Below, one piece after another: positions 16,628 through 26,564 of a stretch of 26,724 bases of DNA. The DNA lies in NCBI GenBank assembly GCA_009746045.1, contig RPFO01000748.1, positions 1-26,724 on the forward strand, given 5' to 3'. Each line of letters begins with the position of its first letter. Positions within the stretch are counted from its first letter, which is position 1. Under the pieces are notes generated by a model. It was not told where the DNA came from, did no database searches, and was given only the letters and a program-made list of their open reading frames with translations. A program made the translations under genes and the position numbers. The stretch comes from Mesostigma viride. Taxonomy: Eukaryota; Streptophyta; Mesostigmatophyceae; Mesostigmatales; Mesostigmataceae.

Positions 16628-19600
16628 TTAGACAGCTTGCTGAGATGGGTCCATCAGAGACTGAAGAACCTTGTATTGCACTGCTGCCTTCTGCACTAGC
16701 TTGGTCAAAGCATCAGCAGGATTGTCAACCCCAGGGATATGCTCAATATTGGCCAAGGAGGACAACTCCTTAAGAAGGAGATAATCCAAGTCCCTACTTC
16801 TGGCCATCTGCCTGTGCACAAACTGCACCATCCCCATGGAGTCTGTTTTTAGAAGAGTGGTAACCTGAAGTGGCCAAGGAGTGTTAGAAGTCATCTGATG
16901 AAGCAACTCCTTCAGATAAAGGCTTGTGTGAATGCCTTCACAAATAGCCCTGCATTCTGCCACATCACTGCTGACAGCCACCCGTTTGTGCAGGCGACTA
17001 AACCAGCTCACCAAACTCCCCAGGCCTTCCTGTCTGAGCACAAAGAGCCCTGCAGCCCTGCCCCTGACCTTGGAGACCTGCCTGCTGTCCATTGAGCTAT
17101 CCACATACAGCTCCATGCAAATGGGTTGTGATAAATCCACTGCAGACAACAGAATGCCAGATGAAGCCCTGACCTGATCAGCCACCTTGGCAGACCCTAG
17201 CTCCACCAGCATGTCATCAGGCAACCTGGCTATGACCATAAGGTCTGGCCTGGAAATGCCTGCCACCCAAGCAACCATGCCCCTCACCATGGGACACAGT
17301 GCCTGTGTGATGGTTGGAGGAAGCTTGCTAATGAGGGTCTCTTGATAGTCATTGCCCCCCACCAGCAGCATACGCCACTCCCCTCCCTTCTTCACCAGTG
17401 TGGCCTCCATGCCCACAAACAGCAGAGGCTCATTCTCCACCTGCCATTGCTCCCTACCCAGAGGAAACTTGGACTTAATGATGGAGATCAGCTCCTTAAG
17501 CCACGACGTGGGAGCTATCAGATGTAGGTCATCCCCGTGCAGCGAAGCATACACTGGCAGGCCTTCCCATTGCCCCAGAAACAGACAGGGGTCTACAGGA
17601 GAGACCTTCAAGTTGCAATGCTCCTTCAGGAAACGGTTGAGAGTCTCCCTCCAGATTATTGGACTTGACCTCAGGCCCTCCAGGCCCTTGAGGATTTTAA
17701 GGAACTCCGTGTGGATGTCCCTTTTCCATACAGCAGGCACCCTAACATAGAAAGGCGTCTTGCCCTCCCACTTTTCCTGTGCCACATCTGCATCACCCTC
17801 CAGAAATGCCCTCTTGAAGTCTATCACCACTGAGCCATAGTCCAAGCCCTTGTTGAGAAGGCCTAGAAAGACACACAGCAGCAGCCTCCAAGTATCATGC
17901 AGCATGCCAGGGGTATACAACTCCTCAGCAGTGCACTCACCAGTACCCTTGAACTCATTCAGCACTGGCCTGACATGTGGTACCTTGACCCCGTCCACCT
18001 CCTTCATCTTGATGACAAACTTGAGCTTGAGTAGACGTCGTGCAGGAGGCAGGTCATTGACAGGTTCCACGCATTTCTTGGAGATCCAGTCCTCCCCAGA
18101 TTTAATCAGACCCAGTGTGACCTGGGGACACATAATGGGAGAGGACATGAGCTTCACCAGGCCTTGGTAGTTGATAGGGCTGTGTCCAGCAAGTGAGTGA
18201 GGACCAATGCCCAAACTGCTTGGATGACTAGCAGCTGGCAGTATGAGGTCATCAACCAAGGGCTCCTGCCCCTGGCACACTTGCACACGCTTAACCGTCC
18301 TGGTTACTGCACGTGATAGGTGAGTGGTCCTGAAATTAATCAGTGGGACCTGACCAGCCCCTTCCTTAGTCAGGAGAGAGGACGTGATCACTACCCCATC
18401 CTGGCATAGGAAATTCTGCCCCAGAAGAGCAGGTCCTTGATAGCCCTCCAAGACACAAAAAGCAGTGTCCTGTCCAAGGATAGGAATGAATACCTCACCC
18501 AGTACCTTCACGTGTACCCCGCCACTGAAGTCAGACACAAACTGATAGCTGGGTTCAGACATGCTGTACCCTGCTGCAGCCCTGGTCCCAATAATGGAGA
18601 CCTGAGAATTAGTGTCTACCTCTAAGGCAGTGTCCAGCCCCAGATTGCCATGCCACCTGAGCTTGGCTACCTTGGGCTGCTTCTTGGCCCTTTGTAGAGC
18701 CCCAATCAATCCAGCCAAACTTGTCCCCCTGGGCTTGGTTAGTGCCTTGGGCTTGACAGTTGACTCCCCAGCTGTTGACCTTGCAGCCTGTTCAACAAGT
18801 ACCTCTGCAACCTGGCCAGGGCTGACAGATTCCCCTGCAACAGATGTGGTCGTTGCGTCAGTGATGTCACCTGGGACCTGAAAATCCTGCAGATCCTGTG
18901 AGCCTTGTGCCTGACTGCCCTCATTCATCAGGTTAGGCTTGACATATGACCAACTCAGCCGGTGTACATGCTTTGGTTCGTCCTCCATGCTGACCAAGCA
19001 TGCGTGGCTAGCTTCATCAACCTGGGTAACCACCCCAGGACTCCAGCTACCACGTTTGCCATAAAGGCTAGGTTCCTTCCAAGCTAGGACCTTCTGACCC
19101 ACTTGTGGCTCCAGCATCTTCCAACCCCGGTCCTTCTCCCTCAGCTTGGCAAAGGTGACATGTGCAGCATGTTTCCAGCCCTCCAGCACATGTGGTGGGC
19201 ACAGGCCATGATATAGACCCATTGGGCTGACAGCAACTCCATCATAGTAGAAGTTAACCCTGCTGTTCAGCTGCTGCTCCACGTTCCTCAGCCATGCACT
19301 CCTGACAAGTGCAGGTGCAGACAAGGGTACCCAGTCTTCAGAGATGATCAATTTCTTGACCTCCTGGATTGCCCTCTCGATAGCACCCTGCTGCCCATGA
19401 GCCTCCCTAGGTGTAACCAGCAACTCAGGAAGGGTAGGATCACCCTTGAGATGCTGAAACTGCATGTCCACCTGGATCCTTGTGGTAGGAAACTTGGCTC
19501 TTACATTCTGCAGGGCAGCCAGCAAGTACCTGTTCTTCATAGAAGGTAAATGCTCCAGCACCTTGTATTTCGTGTACCTGTCCACGCACACCAACAGTTG

Positions 19601-20254
19601 CATGCCCCTGATGTGTTGGATATCACACTGCAGATCACCAATGCTCTGAGGTAGAGCTTTGGCATGTGATTTCCTGGGCTTGTTGGAGGACAACTGGCAC
19701 TTACACCGTGAGGCAGCTTGCTGACACGCCTTAAGAAGGGGTGCCCTGCCCATACGGAAGGCAAAGTTGTTTGACAGAGAAGTGGCATGCCCAAACATGT
19801 TGTGGATTCGGGCACCCAACTCCTGGTACACAGAGGAAGCAGTCCCTGGCACAGTCAGGACTGTGCTGTCAGGTTGTCCAGCATCACCATGCTGACTTCC
19901 ATCCTGTTCTGACTCAGAGCCTGAGTCACCCTGCTCATGCCCAACACCTGGACCGCCAGCAGGGACCACATGCATACCACCAGAGGCCTTCACACCCCTC
20001 TGTGGTTGTACATTGGTTTCTCTCAAAATGAGAGGTCCACCCTCGTGCCCAGCACGAGGATGCATAGGGTCAGACATACTTACAGCTGCATCAGCTGTCA
20101 AGGACGTCTTCATAGGAACCTGTACCTCTCCAGGTGACCTGGGGCCACACTGAACCTGGAGATCACCCTCTTGTTGCCCAGATATAAAATCTGCATTGGA
20201 GCACCTGGCCTCCCCCTTGGGTGAATTAAGGTGTGTAGGGGTTGCCTCAGACAG
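16628..20254 (-). CDS. pol: Z Pol: integrase, aspartic protease, RT, RNase H
   Basis: Open polyprotein, in frame with gag behind a TGA. The first ATG, at 20113, gives 1,161 residues (numbering used here). The integrase has an HX4H site at 104-109, cysteines 130, 137 and 139, catalytic D164, D216 and E246 (29 residues between the last two), and an SH3-like C-terminal domain at about 337-394. The protease follows, with VDTNSQVS at 499-506 and ALLGQNFL at 562-569. RT has D765 in IDFKRAF and HGDD at 859-862. RNase H has D1005, E1053, D1091 and D1134. It would process Gag-Pol, copy RNA into DNA and insert it. The integrase-protease-RT order, the DTN triad and the HGDD box are all unusual and are shared with Y. 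No frameshift is seen. Confidence 0.95.
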   Translation of the reverse strand: MSEATPTHLNSPKGEARCSNADFISGQQEGDLQVQCGPRSPGEVQVPMKTSLTADAAVSMSDPMHPRAGHEGGPLILRETNVQPQRGVKASGGMHVVPAGGPGVGHEQGDSGSESEQDGSQHGDAGQPDSTVLTVPGTASSVYQELGARIHNMFGHATSLSNNFAFRMGRAPLLKACQQAASRCKCQLSSNKPRKSHAKALPQSIGDLQCDIQHIRGMQLLVCVDRYTKYKVLEHLPSMKNRYLLAALQNVRAKFPTTRIQVDMQFQHLKGDPTLPELLVTPREAHGQQGAIERAIQEVKKLIISEDWVPLSAPALVRSAWLRNVEQQLNSRVNFYYDGVAVSPMGLYHGLCPPHVLEGWKHAAHVTFAKLREKDRGWKMLEPQVGQKVLAWKEPSLYGKRGSWSPGVVTQVDEASHACLVSMEDEPKHVHRLSWSYVKPNLMNEGSQAQGSQDLQDFQVPGDITDATTTSVAGESVSPGQVAEVLVEQAARSTAGESTVKPKALTKPRGTSLAGLIGALQRAKKQPKVAKLRWHGNLGLDTALEVDTNSQVSIIGTRAAAGYSMSEPSYQFVSDFSGGVHVKVLGEVFIPILGQDTAFCVLEGYQGPALLGQNFLCQDGVVITSSLLTKEGAGQVPLINFRTTHLSRAVTRTVKRVQVCQGQEPLVDDLILPAASHPSSLGIGPHSLAGHSPINYQGLVKLMSSPIMCPQVTLGLIKSGEDWISKKCVEPVNDLPPARRLLKLKFVIKMKEVDGVKVPHVRPVLNEFKGTGECTAEELYTPGMLHDTWRLLLCVFLGLLNKGLDYGSVVIDFKRAFLEGDADVAQEKWEGKTPFYVRVPAVWKRDIHTEFLKILKGLEGLRSSPIIWRETLNRFLKEHCNLKVSPVDPCLFLGQWEGLPVYASLHGDDLHLIAPTSWLKELISIIKSKFPLGREQWQVENEPLLFVGMEATLVKKGGEWRMLLVGGNDYQETLISKLPPTITQALCPMVRGMVAWVAGISRPDLMVIARLPDDMLVELGSAKVADQVRASSGILLSAVDLSQPICMELYVDSSMDSRQVSKVRGRAAGLFVLRQEGLGSLVSWFSRLHKRVAVSSDVAECRAICEGIHTSLYLKELLHQMTSNTPWPLQVTTLLKTDSMGMVQFVHRQMARSRDLDYLLLKELSSLANIEHIPGVDNPADALTKLVQKAAVQYKVLQSLMDPSQQAV

Positions 20255-20257
20255 TCA
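20207..20257 (-). promoter_or_regulatory. Candidate stop-codon readthrough site of Z: TGA plus hairpin
   Basis: Gag ends CAG TGA CTG (TGA at 20257-20255). Eight nt later GGC-AA-CCCCT (20246-20237) can pair with AGGGG-GAG-GCC (to 20207), giving an interrupted 8-bp stem and a 19-nt loop. It is weaker than the Y stem but placed like known readthrough stimulators. Pol follows in the same frame. Confidence 0.5.
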
Positions 20258-21368
20258 CTGCTCCTTGTTGTCTTCTTGCTGACTGCCCTTTGAAGGCTGG
20301 CCTGCCTGGGACTTGTTGTTGTTCTTCTTGTTGTTGTTGTTATTCTTGTTGCTGCCCTGGCCCTGGGACTTCTTGAAGCTGGGACACTCCTTCTTGATGT
20401 GCCCCCACCCCTTGCACAGGTAGCATTGTATCTTGGACTTGCCCTGGCCACTGCCCCCATTGTCAGACGCGTTGCCCTGCTTGGGCTGACCACCCACCCG
20501 CCTGAACACCGACTTGGAGTGTGACCTCCTGTCAGAATCAGGTGAATGATCTCCCTTGCGCTTGTGATGGTTGCCCCTACGCCCTCCTTGGCTTCGGTCA
20601 GCCTCAGACGTCTTGGAGCCACCCTGGGTACGCCCGCCTGCCTGGGTAGCCTTCACTGCTGGCACTCCACCCTCAAACAGCTCCTCTGCCTCGAGTGCTT
20701 GTTTGATTATGACCTTGTAGGCCTTCAGGGTGAGTGTGGGGCACACATGACTTTAAGGAGCCACGTGTCGCCTTATCCAGCCCAGAAACCTTGAGCCAGT
20801 TGGTTAGGGCTATGTTATCAGCGACATTAAAGCCGTGAGCCCTGCCCTCCTCAACCATCTTACAATAGTTGAGAAAGTTCTGGATCAGGTCCCCCTTGAC
20901 CTCCCACCCTTGGTACTTGTCCTGCCAATGGATCCCCACTTTCTTCCTCTGATCCTCCAGCAGCTCCTTCAGCTCAGCCACGTACAGTGCCCAGGCCTTA
21001 TTGGCCTTTTTGCACTCCCTGGTTAGGTCCTTAATCTGGTCAGTACACTTGCCAAAAGTGCTACTGCCTATCCAGATTTGATAGTAATTTGTACCACCGT
21101 ACAAGCTAGGGAACCCTTCCAATCCCTCCACAAACTCTTCAGCCTGCTTAGGCTTGGAGTCTGAGGTTACAGGCTGCAACTGATTGACAATTAAAAGACC
21201 CTGTGTGGTAAGATCAAAGCCATGAATAGCTTGTGCATTATTATTATTGTGAGGAAGGTTGGTAATCTCTCCGGTAAGCCCCACGTCATCTACGTGAGCG
21301 GTTCCACTACCAGCACCCCCATTATTATTCCCACTGGCTGGACCCTTGCTACGGCGTCCCTCAGCCAT
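20255..21368 (-). pseudogene. gag: Z Gag (capsid and CCHC nucleocapsid), one frame change
   Basis: Starts at ATG 21368 with an Asn/Gly-rich N-terminus. The capsid-like helical region aligns in layout with Y Gag (for example HGFNVADNIALTNWLKVSGL against KGFFVADRMAMGDFLKSLQL). A one-base frame change near 20745-20752 shifts to the frame that continues KAYKVIIKQALEAEELF. A basic region and the zinc knuckle CYLCKGWGHIKKEC (CX2CX4HX4C) follow, then a Lys/Asn-rich tail ending in TGA. I see no slippery heptamer at the break, so a mutation or base-call error is more likely than programmed frameshifting. Total length is about 370 residues. Confidence 0.85.
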
Positions 21369-21516
21369 CCTGCACTACCAGCTATTCAAAGAACACCTTA
21401 ACGAAGCAGCAGAAAATATGTACAAAATTTTTGTGTCGCCACTGCCGCCTGCGCCGGTGTCGCTGCCGCCCCGCGAAATTGCCGCTGAAAATTCGACAAA
21501 AAAATGTCGACGAGTA

Positions 21517-21533
21517 CTGCAGAAGAAAATTAG
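21517..21533 (-). promoter_or_regulatory. Candidate 3' splice site upstream of Z gag
   Basis: On the minus strand CTAAT is followed at once by TTTTCTTCTGCAG, a branch-point-like motif, pyrimidine tract and AG. It begins just after the leader ORF stop and about 150 nt before the gag ATG, as in Y. No donor was identified. Confidence 0.4.
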
Positions 21534-21538
21534 GCCGA

Positions 21539-22244
21539 CTAGTAGTCAAGGCCCCTGAAGTCGCAGTACGTGTATACGAACTCACGATCCTCCATATCCA
21601 GCTCCGGACCTGCACCGGTATGAATTAAAACCGGCGTGCTCCCCGCCGCGTAAGTTGCGACGCGCCGACGCGCGACGAGGCGCAGAGGATGTGTAAAGAT
21701 CGTCAATAATTCCCACCCCGCGGGAATCCACTCTCGCACAGAGGCGAGAAATGCCACCAGGTTAATTAAAACCTGGCGCTCGCGACTGCGTACGCCGCGA
21801 GTGAGCAGCGATAACAGCGCGAGATCCTGAAACAAATTTTTGACACCGCCGGCGCGCCCCCCGTGCGAGCGATGCCCAGTTTTGCAGGTTTCTCTGGTAA
21901 CCGGTGAGTGAAGAGAGGACGTTGTCCAACTCCTCAATGGCAGTCGTGACTTCGGTCACCGACCGCAAACCTCCCCGCACCTGGACCGTAAATGTCGATA
22001 AAATGTTTCGAATCTGGTCCAACAGGTTGCGGATTGCCGGCACCAGTGCTGGCAAATCGGGGTCCTCGGGGTTATCCCCGAGCAATGCGTGAGCTGCACG
22101 CTGCTGACGATGAAGCTCGTCGAGCGAACTGTAACTTCGTCGAGCAATTGTTGCCACGACGGCACGTGGTCTTGACGAAGAACCAGCCGGCGGAGCGGCT
22201 ATTTCCTCATCGTCCGGAATCCGAAATTCTTCCGAATTTGGCAT
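21539..22244 (-). pseudogene. Z leader ORF of unknown function (one frame change)
   Basis: Unrecognised. The ATG at 22244 is only 24 nt inside the LTR. The first frame ends at 21762 with 160 residues. A one-base change in a G6 run near 21856-21861 leads to a second frame that stays open to 21539 and looks more protein-like, for a total of about 235 residues. The acidic Asp/Glu N-terminus is followed by long predicted helices rich in Leu, Ile and Val (about residues 45-110). The segment RSVTEVTTAIEELDNVLSSL may align with RSIDDLEQELHGLVGI of the family 1 leader ORF, but similarity is weak. The tail is acidic and aromatic. Position before gag is conserved between families. Confidence 0.6.
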
Positions 22245-22268
22245 CTTTTTGACAGAGCGTGTAATACG

Positions 22269-22884
22269 AGTTGTGAGGGTAAGAATGCCACGAATTCCGC
22301 CATGGTTCTTGCAGGAAGTTGCCTTTATTAACAATCAGGAAACACAGACGTAAGTCACGTCACTTCCAAGACTGCACGCAGCACAGACGACAGGGTCGCA
22401 GTGCCAAGAGAACGTGCACGCAAGAACTAGCGTCCCGGTGTGACCAAGTCACTCATATAGCTTACTAGGGACGCGTCCAAGTATTCAGCTGCACTGTCAC
22501 AGCTGAACTGTCAATCAATTGATTACACAGACTCTGGCACGCCTTTGGCGCGCAGATCTATCAATTGTCCATACGGCTAGTCCTGTGGACCTATCCGTAC
22601 ACTAGTCAGCATCAATTGTCTCATAGGTCCTGGCGCGCTACAGTGCGCCTACCTATCAATTGACCATCAAGTCCTGTACAAGTCCTGTCAACGTCCTGCG
22701 GACTATCAAAGTGACACTTGTACATCCTGTGTCCGTACGCGCCCACAGTGGCGCGCCGGGTACTGTCGGCACAGCCTAGGAAACGTCATAACTTTTACGT
22801 TCCTTAACCAAATGAGGCGTTCAAGGTGCCGTTGGAAAGAGCGTAACAATCTCTATCCATCTAACGTAAATCCTTACGTTAACT
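22269..22884 (-). repeat. 5' LTR of element Z
   Basis: 616 bp, near-identical to 15061-15677 (one A/G change near 22351 and one base fewer near 22874 were noted). It starts AGTTAACG with a tip hairpin TAACGTAA/TTACGTTA (22862-22881). Confidence 0.95.
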
Positions 22885-22889
22885 CTAAT
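22885..22889 (+). other. Target-site duplication CTAAT, right of Z
   Basis: CTAAT following the Z 5' LTR, pairing with 15056-15060. The family 1 pol sequence resumes directly after it. Confidence 0.93.
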
Positions 22890-25800
22890 AATGACAATAA
22901 AAGATTTTCTCTCTTGTATGACATTGCCTCAAGGTTGCATACCATGTTTGGCCATGCAGCTCAGTCTTTGCAAGTTGCTAGACGGCTGGGAGGAAGTGAG
23001 TTGTACTCCATCTGCCAACAGGTTGCTCAAGCTTGCAAGTGCAGGCTAGTTGCTAGAAAGCCCAAGCAGTCTCATGCCAGGACTCCTATTTTGCAGCCAG
23101 GCCATGTGCAGGTAGATATTCAGAGAATCAGGGGTTTGAAGCTGCTGGTGGCAGTGGACAGATATACCAAGTACAAGACCCTAGAGATCCTGCCTGACAT
23201 GGAGAAGCCTACATTGATTGCTGCTCTGAAGTTGACAAGGAGCAGGTACCCTGGGTTGGAGTTGTTGCAGTGTGACATTCAGTTTGAGTGCTGTGAGAAC
23301 CTACCAGAGTTTCCAGAGTTGCTGATTACACCCAGGGAGAGCCACGGCCAGCAAGGGGTGGTGGAGAGAGCCATCCAAGAGATAAAGACTGTGCTGCTGG
23401 TGGAGAGGATTCCAAGGACGTCATCTGCCATTGTGACATCTGCATGGCTACGTTCTGTGGAGGACAGGCTGAACCTGAGGACTCCCATGTTCTTTGGTGA
23501 CATTGCCATCAATCCTCTTATGCTGCATACCAGGATGCTGCCAGCTGATGCTGAGCAGGCATGGAAGGAGAAGCTAGAGGCCAAGTTCCTCAAGCTGAGG
23601 CAGAAAGACAAGGGCTGGAGTGTCCTAGAACCTAACGTTGGACAACAGGTTGTTGTGTGGAAGGAACCAAGCTTTCCAGGGAAACGTGGCAGCTGGCATG
23701 ATGGGGTGGTGACCCGAGTAGAAGCCGCTGGCCATAAGTGCTGGGTGGCCATTGATGGCTCCCAAGCAGTGCACCGTCTGTCCTGGTCAAAGATCCGTCC
23801 CCGGGGAGGTAATCAAGGAGACCTCTTCCAGGTGCCCGCTGGTGTACAAGGCGGGGGTGACGTGGAGCTTCCTGATCAGGGTGCTACAGCTGTATCGAGC
23901 CCTCAGGGTGACCCTGGCCCGGCCCCTGGGGTACCTTCACATACGGTGATTGGGCAAGCAGGCGGACAGGCTGCACCTCCGGAACGGCCCGACACCAGGC
24001 CTAGGGGTGTGCGTCTATCAGATATTGTACAGGCTTTGCAAAGAGCCAAGAAGGAGCCTAAGGTGTCCAAGCTTGTCCAGTTGGATGAACCTGAGGTAGC
24101 TGCCATGGAGATAGATACCAATGCGCAGGTTTCTGTCATGGGACCTCAGCATACAGGAGAACTGCTGGTCGGAGAACCAAGTTGCCCCTGGGTGTCTGAT
24201 TTCAGTGGTAGGACGCATCTAAGGGTGTTGGGAGAGGTTAATGCCCCTGTCATGGGTGTGGATGTGACCTTCCTTGTCCTAGAGGACTATGATGGCCCTG
24301 TGATTTTGGGTCAGAATTTTCTGGGCAATCCTGGAATTTCTATCAGAGCTACAGCTCTGAGAAGAGATGGCTGGGGGATGATTCCCCTAGAAAATTTCAG
24401 GACAACATTTCCAGTCAGGTGCAGGGCCAAGCCGGTCAAGGGTGTAAAATGGGATGAAGGGGAGGTGCCCCCAGCGGCCAGTTTGGTTATTCCAGCTGTG
24501 TTGCACCCCAGCAGTATTGGCATAACTCACAGGAGCCTTGCTGCACACTCTCCTTTGACATATGACCAGCTGGTCCAAGAGATGAGCTCGCCTACTTTGT
24601 TTGAGGCTTGGAAGCTCGCCTTCTCCAAGGCATTGGAGGAGTGGCTGCAGTTTGAGTGTGCTGCACCAACAGACAGACGTCCCCCAGCATCAAGGAAGCT
24701 TGCTTTGAGATTTGTGCTGAAGAGGAAGGTTGTGGATGAGGTATCAGTGCCCCATGTCAGGCCTGTCCTGAATGAGTATCACGGCACGGGGAGTCTGCCA
24801 GGAGAGGAGCTATACACGCCAGGGATGCTACACGACACATGGAGAATTTTGCTATGTCTCTACGTGGGGTTGCTGAACAGGGGAGCAGCTATGTCATCAG
24901 TGCTGCTGGACTTCAAGAGGGCATTTTTAAAATCTGATCCAGAAGTGGCCAGGAGGGTGTGGAAGCAGGATGAGCCTTACTGTGTTGAGGTGCCTGCCAT
25001 CTGGAAGCTGGAGCTGCATCAACAATTCCTGGTTATTCTGAAGGGCCTGGAAGGACTCAGGTCGAGCCCAATCATCTGGAGGCTCACGCTGCAGGAAGCT
25101 CTGATCAGTGAGTGTGGCTTGAGAGTGTCTTCAGTTGATCCCTGTTTGCTGCTGGCCCAATGGGAGGGTCTGCCAGTGTATGCTAGTTTGCATGGAGATG
25201 ATCTGCATTTGCTAGCCCCCACGACCTGGCTGAAGAAGTATATTCCTGTCATCAGTGGCAAGTTTTCACTGGGCAAGGAGCTGTGGCAGGAGCCCAACAA
25301 GCCTGTAGTGTTCTGTGGAATGCAGGCTACCCTGTTCAGGAGGGACGGGGAGTGGAGTATCAGGCTTCAGGCTGGAGGAGATTATAAACAGACCATTGTG
25401 AAGGCCTTGCCAGAGAAGATCACCCAGGCTGCAGGACCTGAGTTGAGAGGCATGTGGGCCTGGTTTGCCAGCATCTGTGGTCCGTCTTTGATGGTCCATA
25501 GCAGAATGCCTGATGAGGTGCTTGAGGATGAGAAGCCTCGAGTCATAGCCCGGTTGGTGGAGAGTACCCCTGATCTGATCTTGTCTGGGATTGACTTTGC
25601 CCAGCCTATCACCTTGGAGATCTTTGTTGACAGTTCCATGGATGCTCGCCAGGTTACCAAGGTCAGGGGGAGATCTGCTGCTCTGTTTGCTTTTTATCAG
25701 AGCAGGGCAAGTTTGTTCAGCTGGTACAGCAGACTGCAGAAGAGGGTCTGTATCAGTTCAGATGTGGCAGAATGCAGGGCCATATGTGAGGGGATCCAGT

Positions 25801-26107
25801 CCAGCCTGTACATAAAGGAGTTAATGCTGGAGCTGGCTTCAGTTACCCCTTGGACCTTGCAGATGGAGACGTTGTTGCTAACAGACAGCATGGGTATGGT
25901 CCAGTTTGTTCACAAGCAGCTGGCCAGGAGCCGGGACCTGGATTATTTGTTGCTGAAGGAGTTGGCCAGTTTGGTTGACTTGAAGCATATCCCTGGCGAG
26001 GAGAACCCTGCTGATGCATTGACAAAGCTGCCACACAAGGCCCCAGCCCAGTACAATGTACTGAGGAAGCTCATGAATGCTGACTGTCAAGTCGGTCTAT
26101 CTGTCTA
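22890..26107 (+). CDS. pol: Y Pol, main portion: integrase, aspartic protease, RT, RNase H
   Basis: Open from the Z junction to TAA. The open frame begins at 22812, but its first ~25 codons are Z LTR and are excluded. Integrase: HTMFGH zinc site, CX6CXC cysteines, D at 23115-23117, D at 23274-23276 and E at 23364-23366 (29 residues between), then an SH3-like domain around 23620-23800. Protease: IDTNAQVSVMG with DTN at 24114-24122, and VILGQNFL near 24297-24320. RT: LLDFKRAFL near 24906-24932 and HGDD at 25191-25202. RNase H: VDSS with D at 25629-25631, AECRA, TDSMG and NPADALTK. The order integrase-protease-RT matches Z. A 3' stretch of this gene is repeated at 1-1437. Confidence 0.95.
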
Positions 26108-26564
26108 AAAGCTGAGAGCTGGGTGCTTAAGACTCTGGATATCAGGCTGGGAGCTTGATTGTACATAATCCTGAGCACACCTTGAGGGGTGAGACATGTC
26201 TCTGGTGTGGGAATGTCTGACATTGTCTCTGATGGAGAGATGTCTATCTGGGGTTTCGCCTAAGGTCCTGAAGGTTGTACATACTTCTCAAGTTCTTAGC
26301 TGAACGCCTATGGGCTGCCACAGTTGGCCAACCTCTTGTACATGGGTAACACAACGAGCCTCCCGTGAAGGGATAGGGACTCATTGTAATTTGTTTGTGC
26401 TCCTGAGCCAGTATGGGTGCTATGTACATATAATAAGGATCCAAGCTGACTGTCATGCCCAGCGGGTTGTGACTTGTAGTCTGGGGAGGATATCCAGTAC
26501 CCATTGTGTGTGTTTGTATGTAGACTTGTGTGAGCTGCTACAGCTCAAGAAAAGAAAGGATTGG
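26108..26564 (+). other. Y 3' UTR with polypurine tract
   Basis: 457 bp between pol stop and LTR with no conserved ORF. It preserves the empty site of the SINE-like insertion (AAACCCCA in inverse at about 26250-26259) and ends with the purine tract 26547-26564. Confidence 0.8.

Larger units (their letters stand above)
15061..22884 (-). mobile_element. Element Z (copia-type LTR retrotransposon, family 2)
   Basis: A 7.8-kb minus-strand element: 5' LTR (22884-22269), leader ORF, gag, in-frame TGA, pol, a long 3' UTR, polypurine tract and 3' LTR (15677-15061). The two LTRs differ by about two positions, so insertion is very recent. Z shares the family 1 gene plan but differs strongly at the protein and nucleotide level. 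Pol is fully open. Gag and the leader ORF each need one frame change, possibly sequence error. Confidence 0.95.

Noticed and set aside
20673-20752. Programmed frameshift inside Z gag
   Set aside because: There is no slippery heptamer or strong downstream structure near the break. It falls inside the capsid domain, where a programmed shift would truncate Gag. Mutation or base-call error is simpler.
22245-22334. Extended Z leader ORF starting in the LTR
   Set aside because: The extension uses a TTG start and runs through the R/U5 region. The first ATG in the frame is at 22244.
22812-22889. Start of the long open frame upstream of Y pol as an authentic Pol N-terminus
   Set aside because: These codons lie in the Z LTR and the target duplication. 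The natural Y Pol N-terminal part is at 14689-15060.
26108-26564. Envelope-like or additional ORF after pol
   Set aside because: The 3' regions of both families have no long ORF, signal peptide or transmembrane segment.
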